DNA from: Burkholderiales bacterium
GTDB lineage: Bacteria; Pseudomonadota; Gammaproteobacteria; Burkholderiales; SG8-41
Assembly: GCA_030683105.1 (NCBI GenBank)
Contig: JAUXMZ010000043.1
Coordinates: forward strand, 1 to 64,000
Direction of reading: 5' to 3'
Length of the DNA: 64,000 nucleotides
Positions 54,003-62,720 of this stretch are shown here, one piece after another. Each line of letters opens with the position of its first letter. Positions within the stretch are counted from its first letter, which is position 1. Below the pieces are notes generated by a model. That model did no database searches and was not told where the DNA came from. It worked only from the letters and a program-made list of their open reading frames with translations. The translations under genes were made by a program, and so were the position numbers.

Positions 54003-55373
54003 TCAGAATGATGAACTGCCGGTAACCAGATCGATTTCCGCCAGCGCCTTGTTGTGGCTGGTCGCCGCGGCCGCATAAGCGATTTCGTAATTGAGCACAG
54101 CCATCTGGCTGTCGAGCAGCGTCATGAAATCGACCCGTCCCACCTTGTAGGCGGCAAGCGCCGCTTCTACCGTGAGGCGCGACTGTGGCAGGATGTCGTT
54201 CTGGTAAAGCCGAGCGGAGCGCAGGGATTGTTCGGCAGCGGCGACCTGCTGGCGCAGTTTAGCGCCCAGTTCGTTGCGTTGTGCCTCGTACATCATCCTG
54301 GCCTGATCGCGCATGGCCTGGGCCTCGGCAACGCGCGGCGCAAGCTTGCGGTCGCGCCAGACAGGCAGATTGAAGGCGACGGATAAATTCACCAGATCGG
54401 CGCGCCGGGTGCCGTCAACCGCTGTTTCTCGCTGGCCGTAGGAAAAGCGCACGTCGAAGTCCGGGAAATACTCCTTGCGAGCGAGTTCCAGCGCTTTTTC
54501 ATTGCGGGCTATCGTCCTCTCCAGCGCCAGCAGCTGGGGACGTGTGCGCAGGGCCGATTCGTGCAGCGCCTGCAACTGCAGTTTCGTCTCGCTCAGGGTG
54601 ACGGGCTCGGGCAGCGGCGCCGCAGCATCGATACTGCGTCCCAGTGCGCGATTGATCTCGGCTTCCGCCATCGGGCGCTCGCGGGACAGCTTGATCAGCT
54701 CATCCATCATTTTCGAAAGCTGCGTCTGCGCTTTCAGCACATCGGCCTGGTTGCTCTGGCCCACCGCATAACGGGTTTCGGCGATGCGCAGGAACTGCTC
54801 GATGATCATCCTGTTGTTTTCAACGAAGCGCGTCGAGGAAATCACCAGCCCGAGATCGAAATAGGCCAGCTTCAGGTCGCGGACGATGCGGTTGGCGATT
54901 TCCTGGTAGGTGTGGCCCACCGCCTGCGCTTCACGGGCCGCCACTTCCTCGCGCAATCCCCGCTTGCCGGGATAGGGAATGCGCTGCGACACGCCGATCG
55001 CCTTCATCGTCATGGCCTCGCGGTCCAGTTGCCAGGAGTTGCTTGGCACATTGTAAACACCAGCCTCGAGCATTGGATCTTCGAGCGCACCGGCGGGAGC
55101 TATGCGATGCGATGCCGCCGCCTGGTCCTTGCGGGCGGCCTGGATCTCGGGATTGTTCTGCAGCGCTTCGGCCAGCAGCTTGCTCAGCGGCGTGGCGCTG
55201 TGAACCGCCGGCAATGACTGGCCTGACAATGCCGGCCCGGCCGCAGGAGCAGTCAGCGGCATCCCGAGAACCACAGACCACAGCACGGCTTGAAGATAAT
55301 GCATGGGGAATCTGCGCGTCCCACGCACTTGGCACCACTTCGGGATTGCCCCGGGCAACTGTACTGACGACAT
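54003..55373 (-). CDS. cusC: Outer-membrane channel of the Cus system (CusC/CzcC-like)
   Basis: This is a TolC-type trimeric channel protein. The repeated helix-strand units include LQNNPEIQAARKDQAAASHR and YFPDFDVRFSYGQRE. The ATG at 55373 has GGAGG six bases upstream, which I prefer to the downstream ATG at 55304 without such a site. The signal sequence ends APAAG after a long N-terminal region, with no lipobox. 456 residues. Confidence 0.9.
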   Translation of the reverse strand: MSSVQLPGAIPKWCQVRGTRRFPMHYLQAVLWSVVLGMPLTAPAAGPALSGQSLPAVHSATPLSKLLAEALQNNPEIQAARKDQAAASHRIAPAGALEDPMLEAGVYNVPSNSWQLDREAMTMKAIGVSQRIPYPGKRGLREEVAAREAQAVGHTYQEIANRIVRDLKLAYFDLGLVISSTRFVENNRMIIEQFLRIAETRYAVGQSNQADVLKAQTQLSKMMDELIKLSRERPMAEAEINRALGRSIDAAAPLPEPVTLSETKLQLQALHESALRTRPQLLALERTIARNEKALELARKEYFPDFDVRFSYGQRETAVDGTRRADLVNLSVAFNLPVWRDRKLAPRVAEAQAMRDQARMMYEAQRNELGAKLRQQVAAAEQSLRSARLYQNDILPQSRLTVEAALAAYKVGRVDFMTLLDSQMAVLNYEIAYAAAATSHNKALAEIDLVTGSSSF

Positions 55374-55439
55374 GACACACCTCCGCACGGATAAACAGGC
55401 GGCCGCGACTGCGGCGCGCAACTCACACGCGGAGGAGGA

Positions 55440-55817
55440 TCAAATCAGGAAGCTGCAGAAACGGATGGCTTTGGGTGGATCCCGTACCGGGTCGACGAGG
55501 CTGCGCATTGCCACCAAGGCAAGCGTGTTGTCCGGCGATGGAAGCGGGAGAAGAATCGAAGCGGTCGGCGGCGGCGGCACGGTCAGCGGGGTGGAGGCGG
55601 ACAGGATGTCGCTGTCCGTGCATTGCATCACGCACAGTTTGCTGGCGCTCTCCGCAGGCATCTCGCAATCGCTGTCCATCTGCCCGGTCATTGCGCTGGC
55701 CGCTGCCATCCCCGGCATGAAGCAGGGCTGGGTGGCATATGCCGCCTGTACAAACAGCAACGTAACCACCAGCACGTGGCAGAGTGTGCGCAAAAAACGA
55801 TTGGAATTATTGATCAC
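55440..55817 (-). CDS. Small exported Cys/Met-rich protein, first gene of the cus operon
   Basis: The start is a GTG at 55817 that overlaps the stop of an upstream leader frame as GTGA. The signal peptide (MINNSNRFLRTLCHVLVVTL, onward to YA) is good. The mature part, PCFMPGMAAASAMTGQMDSD, followed by CEMP and CVMQC, is rich in Cys and Met. It ends DPPKAIRFCSFLI, with the same PP-x5-C-x4-end spacing as the protein at 42814. Copper binding is inferred from composition; 125 residues. Confidence 0.65.
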   Translation of the reverse strand: MINNSNRFLRTLCHVLVVTLLFVQAAYATQPCFMPGMAAASAMTGQMDSDCEMPAESASKLCVMQCTDSDILSASTPLTVPPPPTASILLPLPSPDNTLALVAMRSLVDPVRDPPKAIRFCSFLI

Positions 55818-55894
55818 GCTGTTAACCAATGCGAAGCCGGGGCCCAAGGAATGAATGCCTGCACATAGAGCGGTTGATCGTCATAAAAGTTCAT
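55814..55894 (-). CDS. Leader peptide frame of the cus operon, 26 codons
   Basis: It reads MNFYDDQPLYVQAFIPWAPA and ends SHWLTA. Its ATG is about four bases after the predicted transcription start and may be read leaderless. Its stop overlaps the GTG start of the next gene. This geometry fits translational coupling or attenuation. It is too short to judge by composition. Confidence 0.45.
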   Translation of the reverse strand: MNFYDDQPLYVQAFIPWAPASHWLTA

Positions 55895-55905
55895 CTCCGG
55901 GAGGG

Positions 55906-55946
55906 ATTATCCACGAAGTCGTTAGTCTACATTTGATTTAAATCAA
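55906..55946 (-). promoter_or_regulatory. FNR/ANR box and -10 of the cus operon
   Basis: TTGATttaaATCAA (55933-55946) is a perfect FNR/ANR palindrome. On the minus strand GATAAT (55906-55911) lies 31 bases from box centre to -10 centre, the spacing of class II activated promoters. Confidence 0.75.
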
Positions 55947-56168
55947 TAATTTTCACAGGCCGCGCGCACTTCAAGGAAAGTTGTATCGCAGTGTATCAAA
56001 CCCCTCGCCACGCAAGGCTGCGATACCAAAAGCCGCTTTTCGGAAACAGTCTGTTTACAGTTTATTGCTTCAATGGGAACCACTGAGAGAGCCCGGTTAA
56101 ACAGCAATATCGCTGGAACGGGTAATCGAGGTAAACACTCTCCGACACATTTTACAAAGGAAACCATC

Positions 56169-56597
56169 ATGAAAAACCTGAACAAAATCGCCACTGGAAT
56201 CGCCCTTACGGTCAGCCTCGGTCTTGCCGCCACCGCTATTGCCCATCCCTGGCAGATGGGAGGCAACAGGGGCCAGGGTGCTCAGGCCGGGCAGCAGCAG
56301 GGCATGCAGTACGGCGCGCACAAACAAGCGGCCCGCGGCGGCCTGCGTGACGGCGCAGCAGGACGCGGCGCCCAAGGCGCCCAAACCGGGCGGCAATTGA
56401 TGACGACGGAAGAGCGGACCGCAATGAGGGAAAAAATGCGCGCCGCCGCGACACCGGAAGAACGGCAGCAGATCGCCGTGGCCAACCACGCCGAGATGCA
56501 AAAGCGCGCCCAGGAGCAGGGCATCACGCTGCCTGAGCAGCGCGGACCGCGCAATCGCGCCGGCACCGGGCCGAATGCGGCCGTGCCAGCAAACTAA
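56169..56597 (+). CDS. Spy/CpxP-like small periplasmic protein
   Basis: The ATG at 56169 has AAGGAA. The signal peptide ends ATAIA and the mature protein starts HPWQMGGNRGQGAQ. A helical part has LMTTEERTAMREKMRAAATP, then EERQQI, with spacing like the LTxxQ repeats of Spy-type chaperones, which respond to envelope and copper stress. 142 residues; Gln/Gly/Arg-rich. Assignment is by general resemblance. Confidence 0.6.
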   Translation: MKNLNKIATGIALTVSLGLAATAIAHPWQMGGNRGQGAQAGQQQGMQYGAHKQAARGGLRDGAAGRGAQGAQTGRQLMTTEERTAMREKMRAAATPEERQQIAVANHAEMQKRAQEQGITLPEQRGPRNRAGTGPNAAVPAN

Positions 56598-56605
56598 GCA
56601 CGCTG

Positions 56606-56636
56606 GGAGGGGCGGCCGCCGCCCCTCCATTTTTTT
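56606..56636 (+). terminator. Rho-independent terminator
   Basis: GGAGGGGC, loop GGCCGCC, GCCCCTCC, followed by a run of seven T. It ends the Spy-like gene. Confidence 0.9.
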
Positions 56637-56708
56637 ATCCGGGTCCGACACCCCAAGGACACGTACAATACTGATACACCGACTGTGCCAACCAAGGGCC
56701 ATGCCGAC

Positions 56709-57380
56709 ATGAACCGATTCAATACCACCCGACCGCTGCTGATCGTACTGTTGTGCGCACTGCTGCCGGCGCTGCCGGCGGCCGCTCAATCACCGAACAC
56801 CCACGCTCACAGTTTCGGCAACGTACATAAATGGGCGCAGATTTTCGACGATCCGGCCCGCGACGCCTGGCAGAAACCGCACGAAGTCATACAAGCTCTT
56901 GCTCTAAAGCCTGACGCTGTCATTGCCGACATCGGTTCCGGCACCGGCTATTTTTCGGCGCGCTTTGCGAACATGGTGCCCCAGGGCCGGGTCTACGGTA
57001 TCGACACCGAGCCCGACATGGTGAAATACCTCGCGGATCGCGCCAAACGGGAAGGCCTGAAGAACGTCATCGCGGTCGCGGCCCAGCCCGGCAACCTGCA
57101 ACTGCCGGAAAAGGCGGACCTGATCATCCTCGTCGATGTCTACCATCATGTCGACAGTCGCGAGACGTATTTCCGTAACCTCCAGAATTCATTGAAAGCG
57201 GGCGGCCGTCTCGCTGTCATCGATTTCCGCATGGATTCGCGCGTAGGCCCGCCCAAGTCTTCCCGCATCGCGCCGGAGCAGGTCAAAGCCGAGTTGCAGC
57301 GCGCCGGCTATGTCCTGCGCGAAGAGCACGCATTCCTGCCTGACCAGTATTTCCTGGTGTTCCAGCCCGGCAAGCCCTGA
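56709..57380 (+). CDS. Exported class I methyltransferase-like protein
   Basis: A clear signal peptide (MNRFNTTRPLLIVLLCALLP to PAAAQ) precedes a SAM-binding fold with ADIGSGTGYFSARFA and VYGIDTEPDM. Motif IV-like DLIILVDVYHHV and the C-terminal FRMDSRVGPPKSSRI complete the domain. SAM is not known in the periplasm, so its export is odd. The start at 56709 is chosen for the signal peptide. 223 residues. Confidence 0.8.
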   Translation: MNRFNTTRPLLIVLLCALLPALPAAAQSPNTHAHSFGNVHKWAQIFDDPARDAWQKPHEVIQALALKPDAVIADIGSGTGYFSARFANMVPQGRVYGIDTEPDMVKYLADRAKREGLKNVIAVAAQPGNLQLPEKADLIILVDVYHHVDSRETYFRNLQNSLKAGGRLAVIDFRMDSRVGPPKSSRIAPEQVKAELQRAGYVLREEHAFLPDQYFLVFQPGKP

Positions 57381-57617
57381 AATTCGCCTTCAGAGCCAAA
57401 ACCATGATATCCACGCAAGTCGGCGCGACATGACATCATCTTTGTCATCATGCGCGCTGGCACGGAACGTCGTGCGAGAACTCGATTCCGGCATTGCTCT
57501 GCTGGCGCCCGCTGTCTCGCAACGACTGCGTCTGAGCCGTGAACTGGCCATGCGGCATTACACAAACAAGCGTGATCAATCGGGTAAGCACTATCCTCCA
57601 ACCGCCAAGGAGCCGCC

Positions 57618-57968
57618 ATGCTCTATTACGCAGTAAAACTGCTGCTTTCCGCCGGCATCATCGTCGTGGTGTCGGAAGTCGCCAAGGTCAACACCGGACT
57701 GGGCGCGCTGATCAAATCCCTGCCGCTGATCTCCATCATCGCCATGATCTGGCTTTACGTCGATACTCAGGACACCGGCAAGATCGCCGAACTGTCGGCG
57801 AGCACATTCTGGCTGGTGTTGCCGACGCTGCCGATGTTCCTGGTGCTGCCGGCGCTGCTCAAATCCGGTATGGGGTTCTATTTAAGCCTGGGCCTGTCGA
57901 TCGGCGTCATGCTCGCATGCTATCTCGTGGCCATTCCCATCCTTGCCCGCTTCGGCATTACTATTTGA
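57618..57968 (+). CDS. DUF3147 membrane protein
   Basis: The protein has four helices, starting MLYYAVKLLLSAGIIVVVSE, with SLPLISIIAMIWLYVDTQDT as a family block. Function unknown. The ribosome site AAGGAG lies six bases upstream. The gap before it (57381-57617) shows no other gene. Confidence 0.8.
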   Translation: MLYYAVKLLLSAGIIVVVSEVAKVNTGLGALIKSLPLISIIAMIWLYVDTQDTGKIAELSASTFWLVLPTLPMFLVLPALLKSGMGFYLSLGLSIGVMLACYLVAIPILARFGITI

Positions 57969-58079
57969 GTTTTCTCATGCCGCCGGAACTATCACCTGTC
58001 ACTGCCGAACTTTTCCTGCAAGCCACTGTCAAGCTTTGGCTGTTGCCAAGTAATCTTCATTTACTCTAGAATCCCGCTC

Positions 58080-58439
58080 GTGCTCAGACTCGCCTATAAA
58101 ATATTGATCGTGTCATTGCTGCTGGTCATGCCCATCCAGGGTATTGCCGCATCGGTATCGCACTTGCTATGCGCAACCTCGACTGCCACTGAATCCCTGG
58201 ACGTGAGATCGGTGCATCAGCACGATGGCAGTGCCGGCGTACAGGAGCACGACCATGAAGGCAGCAACGATGGCAACAATAACTACGCCGGACACCTGTC
58301 GTGTCATCAGGTTACTTCCCACATAACGAGCATCACAGTCCTGACCTTGGTCAGTAACCTGTCCGTCTACCACCCCCCTAGCCTTACTTCTCCCAGGCTG
58401 TTCTTTCCTGAACAGCCGCAGCGACCCCCCCGAGCGTAA
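58080..58439 (+). CDS. Small exported His-rich protein
   Basis: A GTG start at 58080 gives a signal peptide (YKILIVSLLLVMPIQGIAA) and a mature part with HQHDGSAGVQEHDHEGSND and LSCHQVTSHITS. His and Asp clusters suggest metal binding. It heads the run that continues with the TolC-family, oxidase and cupredoxin genes. 119 residues. Confidence 0.6.
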   Translation: MLRLAYKILIVSLLLVMPIQGIAASVSHLLCATSTATESLDVRSVHQHDGSAGVQEHDHEGSNDGNNNYAGHLSCHQVTSHITSITVLTLVSNLSVYHPPSLTSPRLFFPEQPQRPPRA

Positions 58440-58541
58440 CCACGCAATCCTCCGGATAACGATCCGGAGCCCAAGCTATTGGCAGCACCGGCGAAATCGC
58501 CTGCTGTCGCTGTGCGTGATGTTACTCTAGAGAGGTCATAA

Positions 58542-58898
58542 GTGGTTGTTTATAATAGATTATTATTTGCTATTGCTATTGCTGTTGCGGCTGTGATTCC
58601 GTCGGCGCTGGCGCAACAGGCTGCGCGCCCCAATCCATCGGATCCTGCGGCAACCGTGCCCCCTGCCAACTATGATTCGCCTTTCGCCGGTTACGTCCCG
58701 CACCAGGATCAGGAAGTCGCTTCGTGGCGCGGCATCAACGACGAGGCGGCACGCATCGGCGGTCACATCGGGATACTGCGTCAATCCGGCATGCATGGCA
58801 GCAATCCCCCCGCTGGACCCGCTGGCCCATCCACCACGCCATCACCCGCCAGACCCGCTATGCCAGCCATGCCCGGCCACGGCGCCGGCATGAAGTAG
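58542..58898 (+). CDS. Hypothetical exported protein before the TolC-family gene
   Basis: The GTG at 58542 has GAGAGG. A signal peptide ends ALAQQ. The mature protein has PPANYDSPFAGYVPHQDQEV and a low-complexity Pro/Ala/Met/His tail (PAMPAMPGHGAGMK). Tail motifs of this kind bind Cu in some proteins. The next gene starts 13 bases later. Confidence 0.6.
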   Translation: MVVYNRLLFAIAIAVAAVIPSALAQQAARPNPSDPAATVPPANYDSPFAGYVPHQDQEVASWRGINDEAARIGGHIGILRQSGMHGSNPPAGPAGPSTTPSPARPAMPAMPGHGAGMK

Positions 58899-58911
58899 GA
58901 GTGCCTCAACA

Positions 58912-60342
58912 ATGAAAATAATTCCCAACCTGAAAACAATCCGGCCCAGAACGCTGGCACTGGTATTGAGCGCCGTCTTTCTTGGCGGTTGTGCGACGTT
59001 GTCCGAGGACGGCGGCTTCGGCAGCGTCCAAACCATGACCAAAGAGCGGCTCGACAAGGACATCAAATGGGTAAAGACCGACCGCGATGCCGAGCAGGTG
59101 CAGGCCACGGTAAAAAAGCTGCTGGCCACGCCGCTCACCGTGGATGCGGCCGTGCAGATTGCATTGCTTAACAATCGCGGCCTGCAGGCAACTTACGCCG
59201 AACTGGGTATCGCCGAAGCCGATCTGGTGCAGGCCGGCCGCTTGCGCAACCCGGGCTTCTCGTTCGCGCGCTCGACTCGCGGCGACGAAGTGGAAATCGA
59301 GCGCACTTTCCTGTTCGACGTGCTCGGACTCATCACCATGCCGATACGCACCGAACTCGAACAGCGCCGCTTCGATCTAGTCAAGATGCGCGTCACCGCT
59401 GAAACGCTGCAGGTGGCTGCAGATGCACGACGGGCATATTTCAGCGCAGTCGCGGCGCAGGAGGGCGTGAAGTACATGGAGCAGGTCAGGCTGGCTGCGG
59501 AAGCCAGCGCCGAACTGGCCCGCCGCATGGCTGCTGCAGGCAATTTCAGCAAACTCAGCCAGGCGCGGGAACAAGTGTTCTACGCCGAGGTAACCGCCCA
59601 GCTTGCCAGAGTCAAACAGAATGCCCTCTCGGAACGCGAACGTTTGACCCGGTTGATGGGATTGTGGGGCGAGGATATCCGTTTTACGCTGCCCGAGCGC
59701 CTGCCCGACCTGCCCAAAATGGCTCGCGAGATGTCTGACCTCGAAACCCAGGCCCTGAAACAGCGCCTCGACGTTCAGGGTGCGATGAAAGACGCCGAGA
59801 ACATCGCGGCATCCCTCGGGCTCACCAAGGCCACGGGCTACCTCAACGTGCTCGAAGTCGGCTACACGCGCACCAGCGAGACTGGACAGCCGTTCAAGCG
59901 CGGTTATGAAATCGAACTGCGGCTGCCGATCTTCGACTGGGGTGGCGCCCGCGTGGCGCGCGCCGAGCATACCTACATGCAGGCGGTGAACCATGCCGCT
60001 GATATTGCCGTAAAAGCCCGCTCCGAAGTGCGCGAAGCCTATAACGCCTATCGCACCGCGTTCGACCTCGCAAAACACTATCGCGATGAAATCGTCCCGC
60101 TCAGAAAGCGCATTTCCGAGGAAAACCTGCTGCGCTACAACGGCATGCTGATCGGCGTGTTCGAACTGCTGGCCGATGCGCGCCAGCAGATCGCGAGCGT
60201 CAACAGCTATATCGAAACGCTGCGCGATTACTGGCTGGCAGAATCCAATTTGACGCTGGCGCTGACCGGCAAATCGCCCGGCGCCATGAAAATGGGTGGC
60301 GGCATGCAGGCCGCCGCTGAAACAGCCGGCGCTGGCCACTGA
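58912..60342 (+). CDS. TolC-family outer-membrane lipoprotein
   Basis: The lipobox FLGGC (C27) predicts lipidation. A TolC-type helical-barrel pattern follows, with VQIALLNNRGLQATYAELGI and YEIELRLPIFDWGGARVARA. It is a second channel besides cusC and has no RND pump gene at its side. The C-terminus MKMGGGMQAAAETAGAGH is Met/Gly-rich. 476 residues. Partnering with the oxidase downstream is suggested by order only. Confidence 0.87.
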   Translation: MKIIPNLKTIRPRTLALVLSAVFLGGCATLSEDGGFGSVQTMTKERLDKDIKWVKTDRDAEQVQATVKKLLATPLTVDAAVQIALLNNRGLQATYAELGIAEADLVQAGRLRNPGFSFARSTRGDEVEIERTFLFDVLGLITMPIRTELEQRRFDLVKMRVTAETLQVAADARRAYFSAVAAQEGVKYMEQVRLAAEASAELARRMAAAGNFSKLSQAREQVFYAEVTAQLARVKQNALSERERLTRLMGLWGEDIRFTLPERLPDLPKMAREMSDLETQALKQRLDVQGAMKDAENIAASLGLTKATGYLNVLEVGYTRTSETGQPFKRGYEIELRLPIFDWGGARVARAEHTYMQAVNHAADIAVKARSEVREAYNAYRTAFDLAKHYRDEIVPLRKRISEENLLRYNGMLIGVFELLADARQQIASVNSYIETLRDYWLAESNLTLALTGKSPGAMKMGGGMQAAAETAGAGH

Positions 60343-60361
60343 ATCCTGGGAGCATAAAAAA

Positions 60362-61753
60362 ATGACTACACGACGTAATTTTCTTCGGACCGCTGGGGGC
60401 GCACTGCTGGGCGCGGCGACTGTCAGCAAGGTTGCGCAAGCCAGCGTGCCGGAAGCACCGATCCAGACCACGCCCGACACCCAGCCACCCCTCTCACCGC
60501 CCAACGGCCGTCCCTACCAGCCGGTGGTGACGTTGAACGGCTGGACGCTGCCCTGGCGCATGAACAACGGCTGGAAGGAATTTCACCTGATCGCCGAACC
60601 GGTGCGCCGGCAGATGGCGCCGGGCATGACCGCGCACTTATGGGGGTACAACGGGCAGTCGCCCGGCCCCACGCTTGAATGCGTCGAAGGCGACAAGGTG
60701 CGCATTTTCGTCACCAACAAGCTGCCCGAGCACACCACCATACACTGGCACGGCATACTGCTGCCCTCGGGCATGGACGGCGTCGGCGGGCTGTCGCAAC
60801 CGCAGATCCCCGTGGGCAAGACCTTCGTCTACGAATTCGAGATGAAGAAATCCGGCACTTTCATGTACCACCCGCACGCCGACGAAATGGTGCAGATGGC
60901 CATGGGCATGATGGGGTTCCTCGTGGTACATCCGAAGAATCCGAACTTCATGCGCGTTGACCGCGATTTCGTGTTCCTGATCAACGCTTATGACATCGAT
61001 CCGGGCAGCTTTACGCCCAAGATCGCCACCATGTCCGATTTCAATCTGTGGTCGTGGAACAGCCGGGTATTTCCCGGAATCTCCCCGCTGGTGGTGCGCC
61101 AAGGCGATCGCGTGCGCGTGCGCATGGGCAATCTGACCATGACCAACCACCCGATCCACATGCACGGTTACGACTTTGCCGTGACCTGCACCGATGGCGG
61201 CTGGGTGCCGAAGAGCGCGCAGTGGCCCGAGGTCACGATCGACATTCCGGTGGGCGCGATGCGCGCTTTCGAGTTCGACGCGATCTATCCGGGAGATTGG
61301 GCGTTCCACTGCCACAAATCTCACCACACGATGAACGCGATGGGCCATAACGTGCCGACCATGATCGGCGTCGACCATCGCGGCGTGGCGCAGAAAATCA
61401 TCAATCTCGTGCCCGACTACATGGTCATGGGCGAGCGCGGCATGGCCGACATGGCCGAGATGGAAATGCCGCTGCCCGACAACACGCTGCCGATGATGAC
61501 CGGCACCGGCCCTTTCGGCCCGATCGAGATGGGCGGCATGTTCTCGGTGGTCAAGGTGCGCGAGGGGCTGGCGCGCAACGACTACAAGGATCCGGGCTGG
61601 TACAAGAATCCGCCGGGCACCGTGGCGTACGAGTGGCAAGGCGCATTGCCGGTTGCAGAGCGCTCCGCCGCCGCGTCACGACGGACAGCCGGGTCTGCGG
61701 CCCCGGAACGCGAACTGCGCGCGCGAAAACCATCAGGTCAAGCCGGACATTAA
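60362..61753 (+). CDS. Tat-exported multicopper oxidase
   Basis: A twin-arginine signal (TTRRNFLRTAGG) leads to the copper sites HWHG (H128, H130), YHPHADEM (H170, H172), HPIHMHG (H263, H266, H268) and HCHKSHHTMNAM (H316, C317, H318, H322, M327). All ligands of the type 1, 2 and 3 sites are present. With 463 residues it is shorter than three-domain CopA/CueO. The likely role is oxidation of Cu(I) to Cu(II). The start at 60362 has GGGAG. Confidence 0.9.
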   Translation: MTTRRNFLRTAGGALLGAATVSKVAQASVPEAPIQTTPDTQPPLSPPNGRPYQPVVTLNGWTLPWRMNNGWKEFHLIAEPVRRQMAPGMTAHLWGYNGQSPGPTLECVEGDKVRIFVTNKLPEHTTIHWHGILLPSGMDGVGGLSQPQIPVGKTFVYEFEMKKSGTFMYHPHADEMVQMAMGMMGFLVVHPKNPNFMRVDRDFVFLINAYDIDPGSFTPKIATMSDFNLWSWNSRVFPGISPLVVRQGDRVRVRMGNLTMTNHPIHMHGYDFAVTCTDGGWVPKSAQWPEVTIDIPVGAMRAFEFDAIYPGDWAFHCHKSHHTMNAMGHNVPTMIGVDHRGVAQKIINLVPDYMVMGERGMADMAEMEMPLPDNTLPMMTGTGPFGPIEMGGMFSVVKVREGLARNDYKDPGWYKNPPGTVAYEWQGALPVAERSAAASRRTAGSAAPERELRARKPSGQAGH

Positions 61754-61789
61754 CCGATTCAATCAACTCAAATCACAAGGAGCGTTTTG

Positions 61790-62281
61790 ATGAAGCAGAT
61801 GTTTAAAACAGTATTTTTTGCCACCTTTCTTGCCTCTGGCACAGCGGGCGCCCATGGCGACACCCATAAAACAGAAAAGAAGCCCATGGTGGCATTCGAA
61901 GAGAAGCCTTTTGGCAAGCCGGGTGAGAACAGTAAAGTTACGCGCACGATTCAGGTCGACATGAGCGACACGATGCACTTCAACCCTGAACATATCCGCC
62001 TCAAACCTGGCGATACGGTAAAATTCATCGCCAGAAACAAGGGCAGGATCATGCACGAAATGGTGCTCGGCACCATGAAGGAACTCAAGGAGCACCATGA
62101 GCTCATGAAAAAGTTTCCCAACATGGAACACGACGAACCTTACATGGCCCATGTGCCGCCCGGAAAAAGCGAAGAACTCGTGTGGCAATTCACCAAGCCC
62201 GGCGAGTTCTTCTTTGCCTGCCTGATTCCCGGTCACCTGGAAGCGGGGATGATCGGCAAAATCACCGTCGGGAAACGCTGA
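61790..62281 (+). CDS. Periplasmic cupredoxin
   Basis: A signal peptide ends in TAGAH, followed by an azurin/plastocyanin-like domain. The C-terminal copper loop is C-x4-H-x4-M (FACLIPGHLEAGM), and an upstream His is in GRIMHEMVL. The ATG at 61790 has AAGGAG. It could carry electrons from, or copper to, the oxidase encoded before it. Confidence 0.88.
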   Translation: MKQMFKTVFFATFLASGTAGAHGDTHKTEKKPMVAFEEKPFGKPGENSKVTRTIQVDMSDTMHFNPEHIRLKPGDTVKFIARNKGRIMHEMVLGTMKELKEHHELMKKFPNMEHDEPYMAHVPPGKSEELVWQFTKPGEFFFACLIPGHLEAGMIGKITVGKR

Positions 62282-62344
62282 AATACAATTTCTGAAGCAA
62301 AACGCCTGAAACCAACCCCTAGTACTTTTATTAAAAGGAATATC

Positions 62345-62635
62345 ATGAAAAAAATCACCGCGCTTATCCTTGCAGTCTTTCTTTCAGGTGCTGCGCTCGC
62401 GCAGGCGGCGGAAACATTGAGCGATGGAGAAGTCCGCAAAATCGACAAGGATGCCGCCAAACTCACCATCAAGCATGGCCCCATCCGCAATCTCGACATG
62501 CCGGGCATGACCATGGTTTTTCGCGTCAAAGACAAGGCGATGCTCGATCAGGTCAAGGCGGGCGAGAAGATCAAATTTCAGGCCGAGAACATCAACGGCG
62601 CCCTGACCGTAACTCAGATGGAACCGGCAAAGTAG
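62345..62635 (+). CDS. CusF-like periplasmic copper chaperone
   Basis: The ligand positions correspond to H44, M55 and M57 in KHGPIRNLDMPGMTMVF. The Trp that stacks on Cu(I) in E. coli CusF is replaced by M52, which would change the site to His-Met3. The signal peptide ends ALAQA. 96 residues. The CusF domain fused to CusB keeps the Trp. Confidence 0.88.
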   Translation: MKKITALILAVFLSGAALAQAAETLSDGEVRKIDKDAAKLTIKHGPIRNLDMPGMTMVFRVKDKAMLDQVKAGEKIKFQAENINGALTVTQMEPAK

Positions 62636-62720
62636 GATCCGTGTACAAGCAGGCTTCCGTCATCAGCGCAAATCCTGTGCTGATGCGGAAACCTGGATTT
62701 TGGGAAACCGACCTACGACG

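Noticed and set aside
59377-61639. Long minus-strand frames opposite the TolC-family and oxidase genes
   Set aside because: They are antisense to well-supported genes with intact motifs; composition (His/Arg-rich) marks them as shadows.
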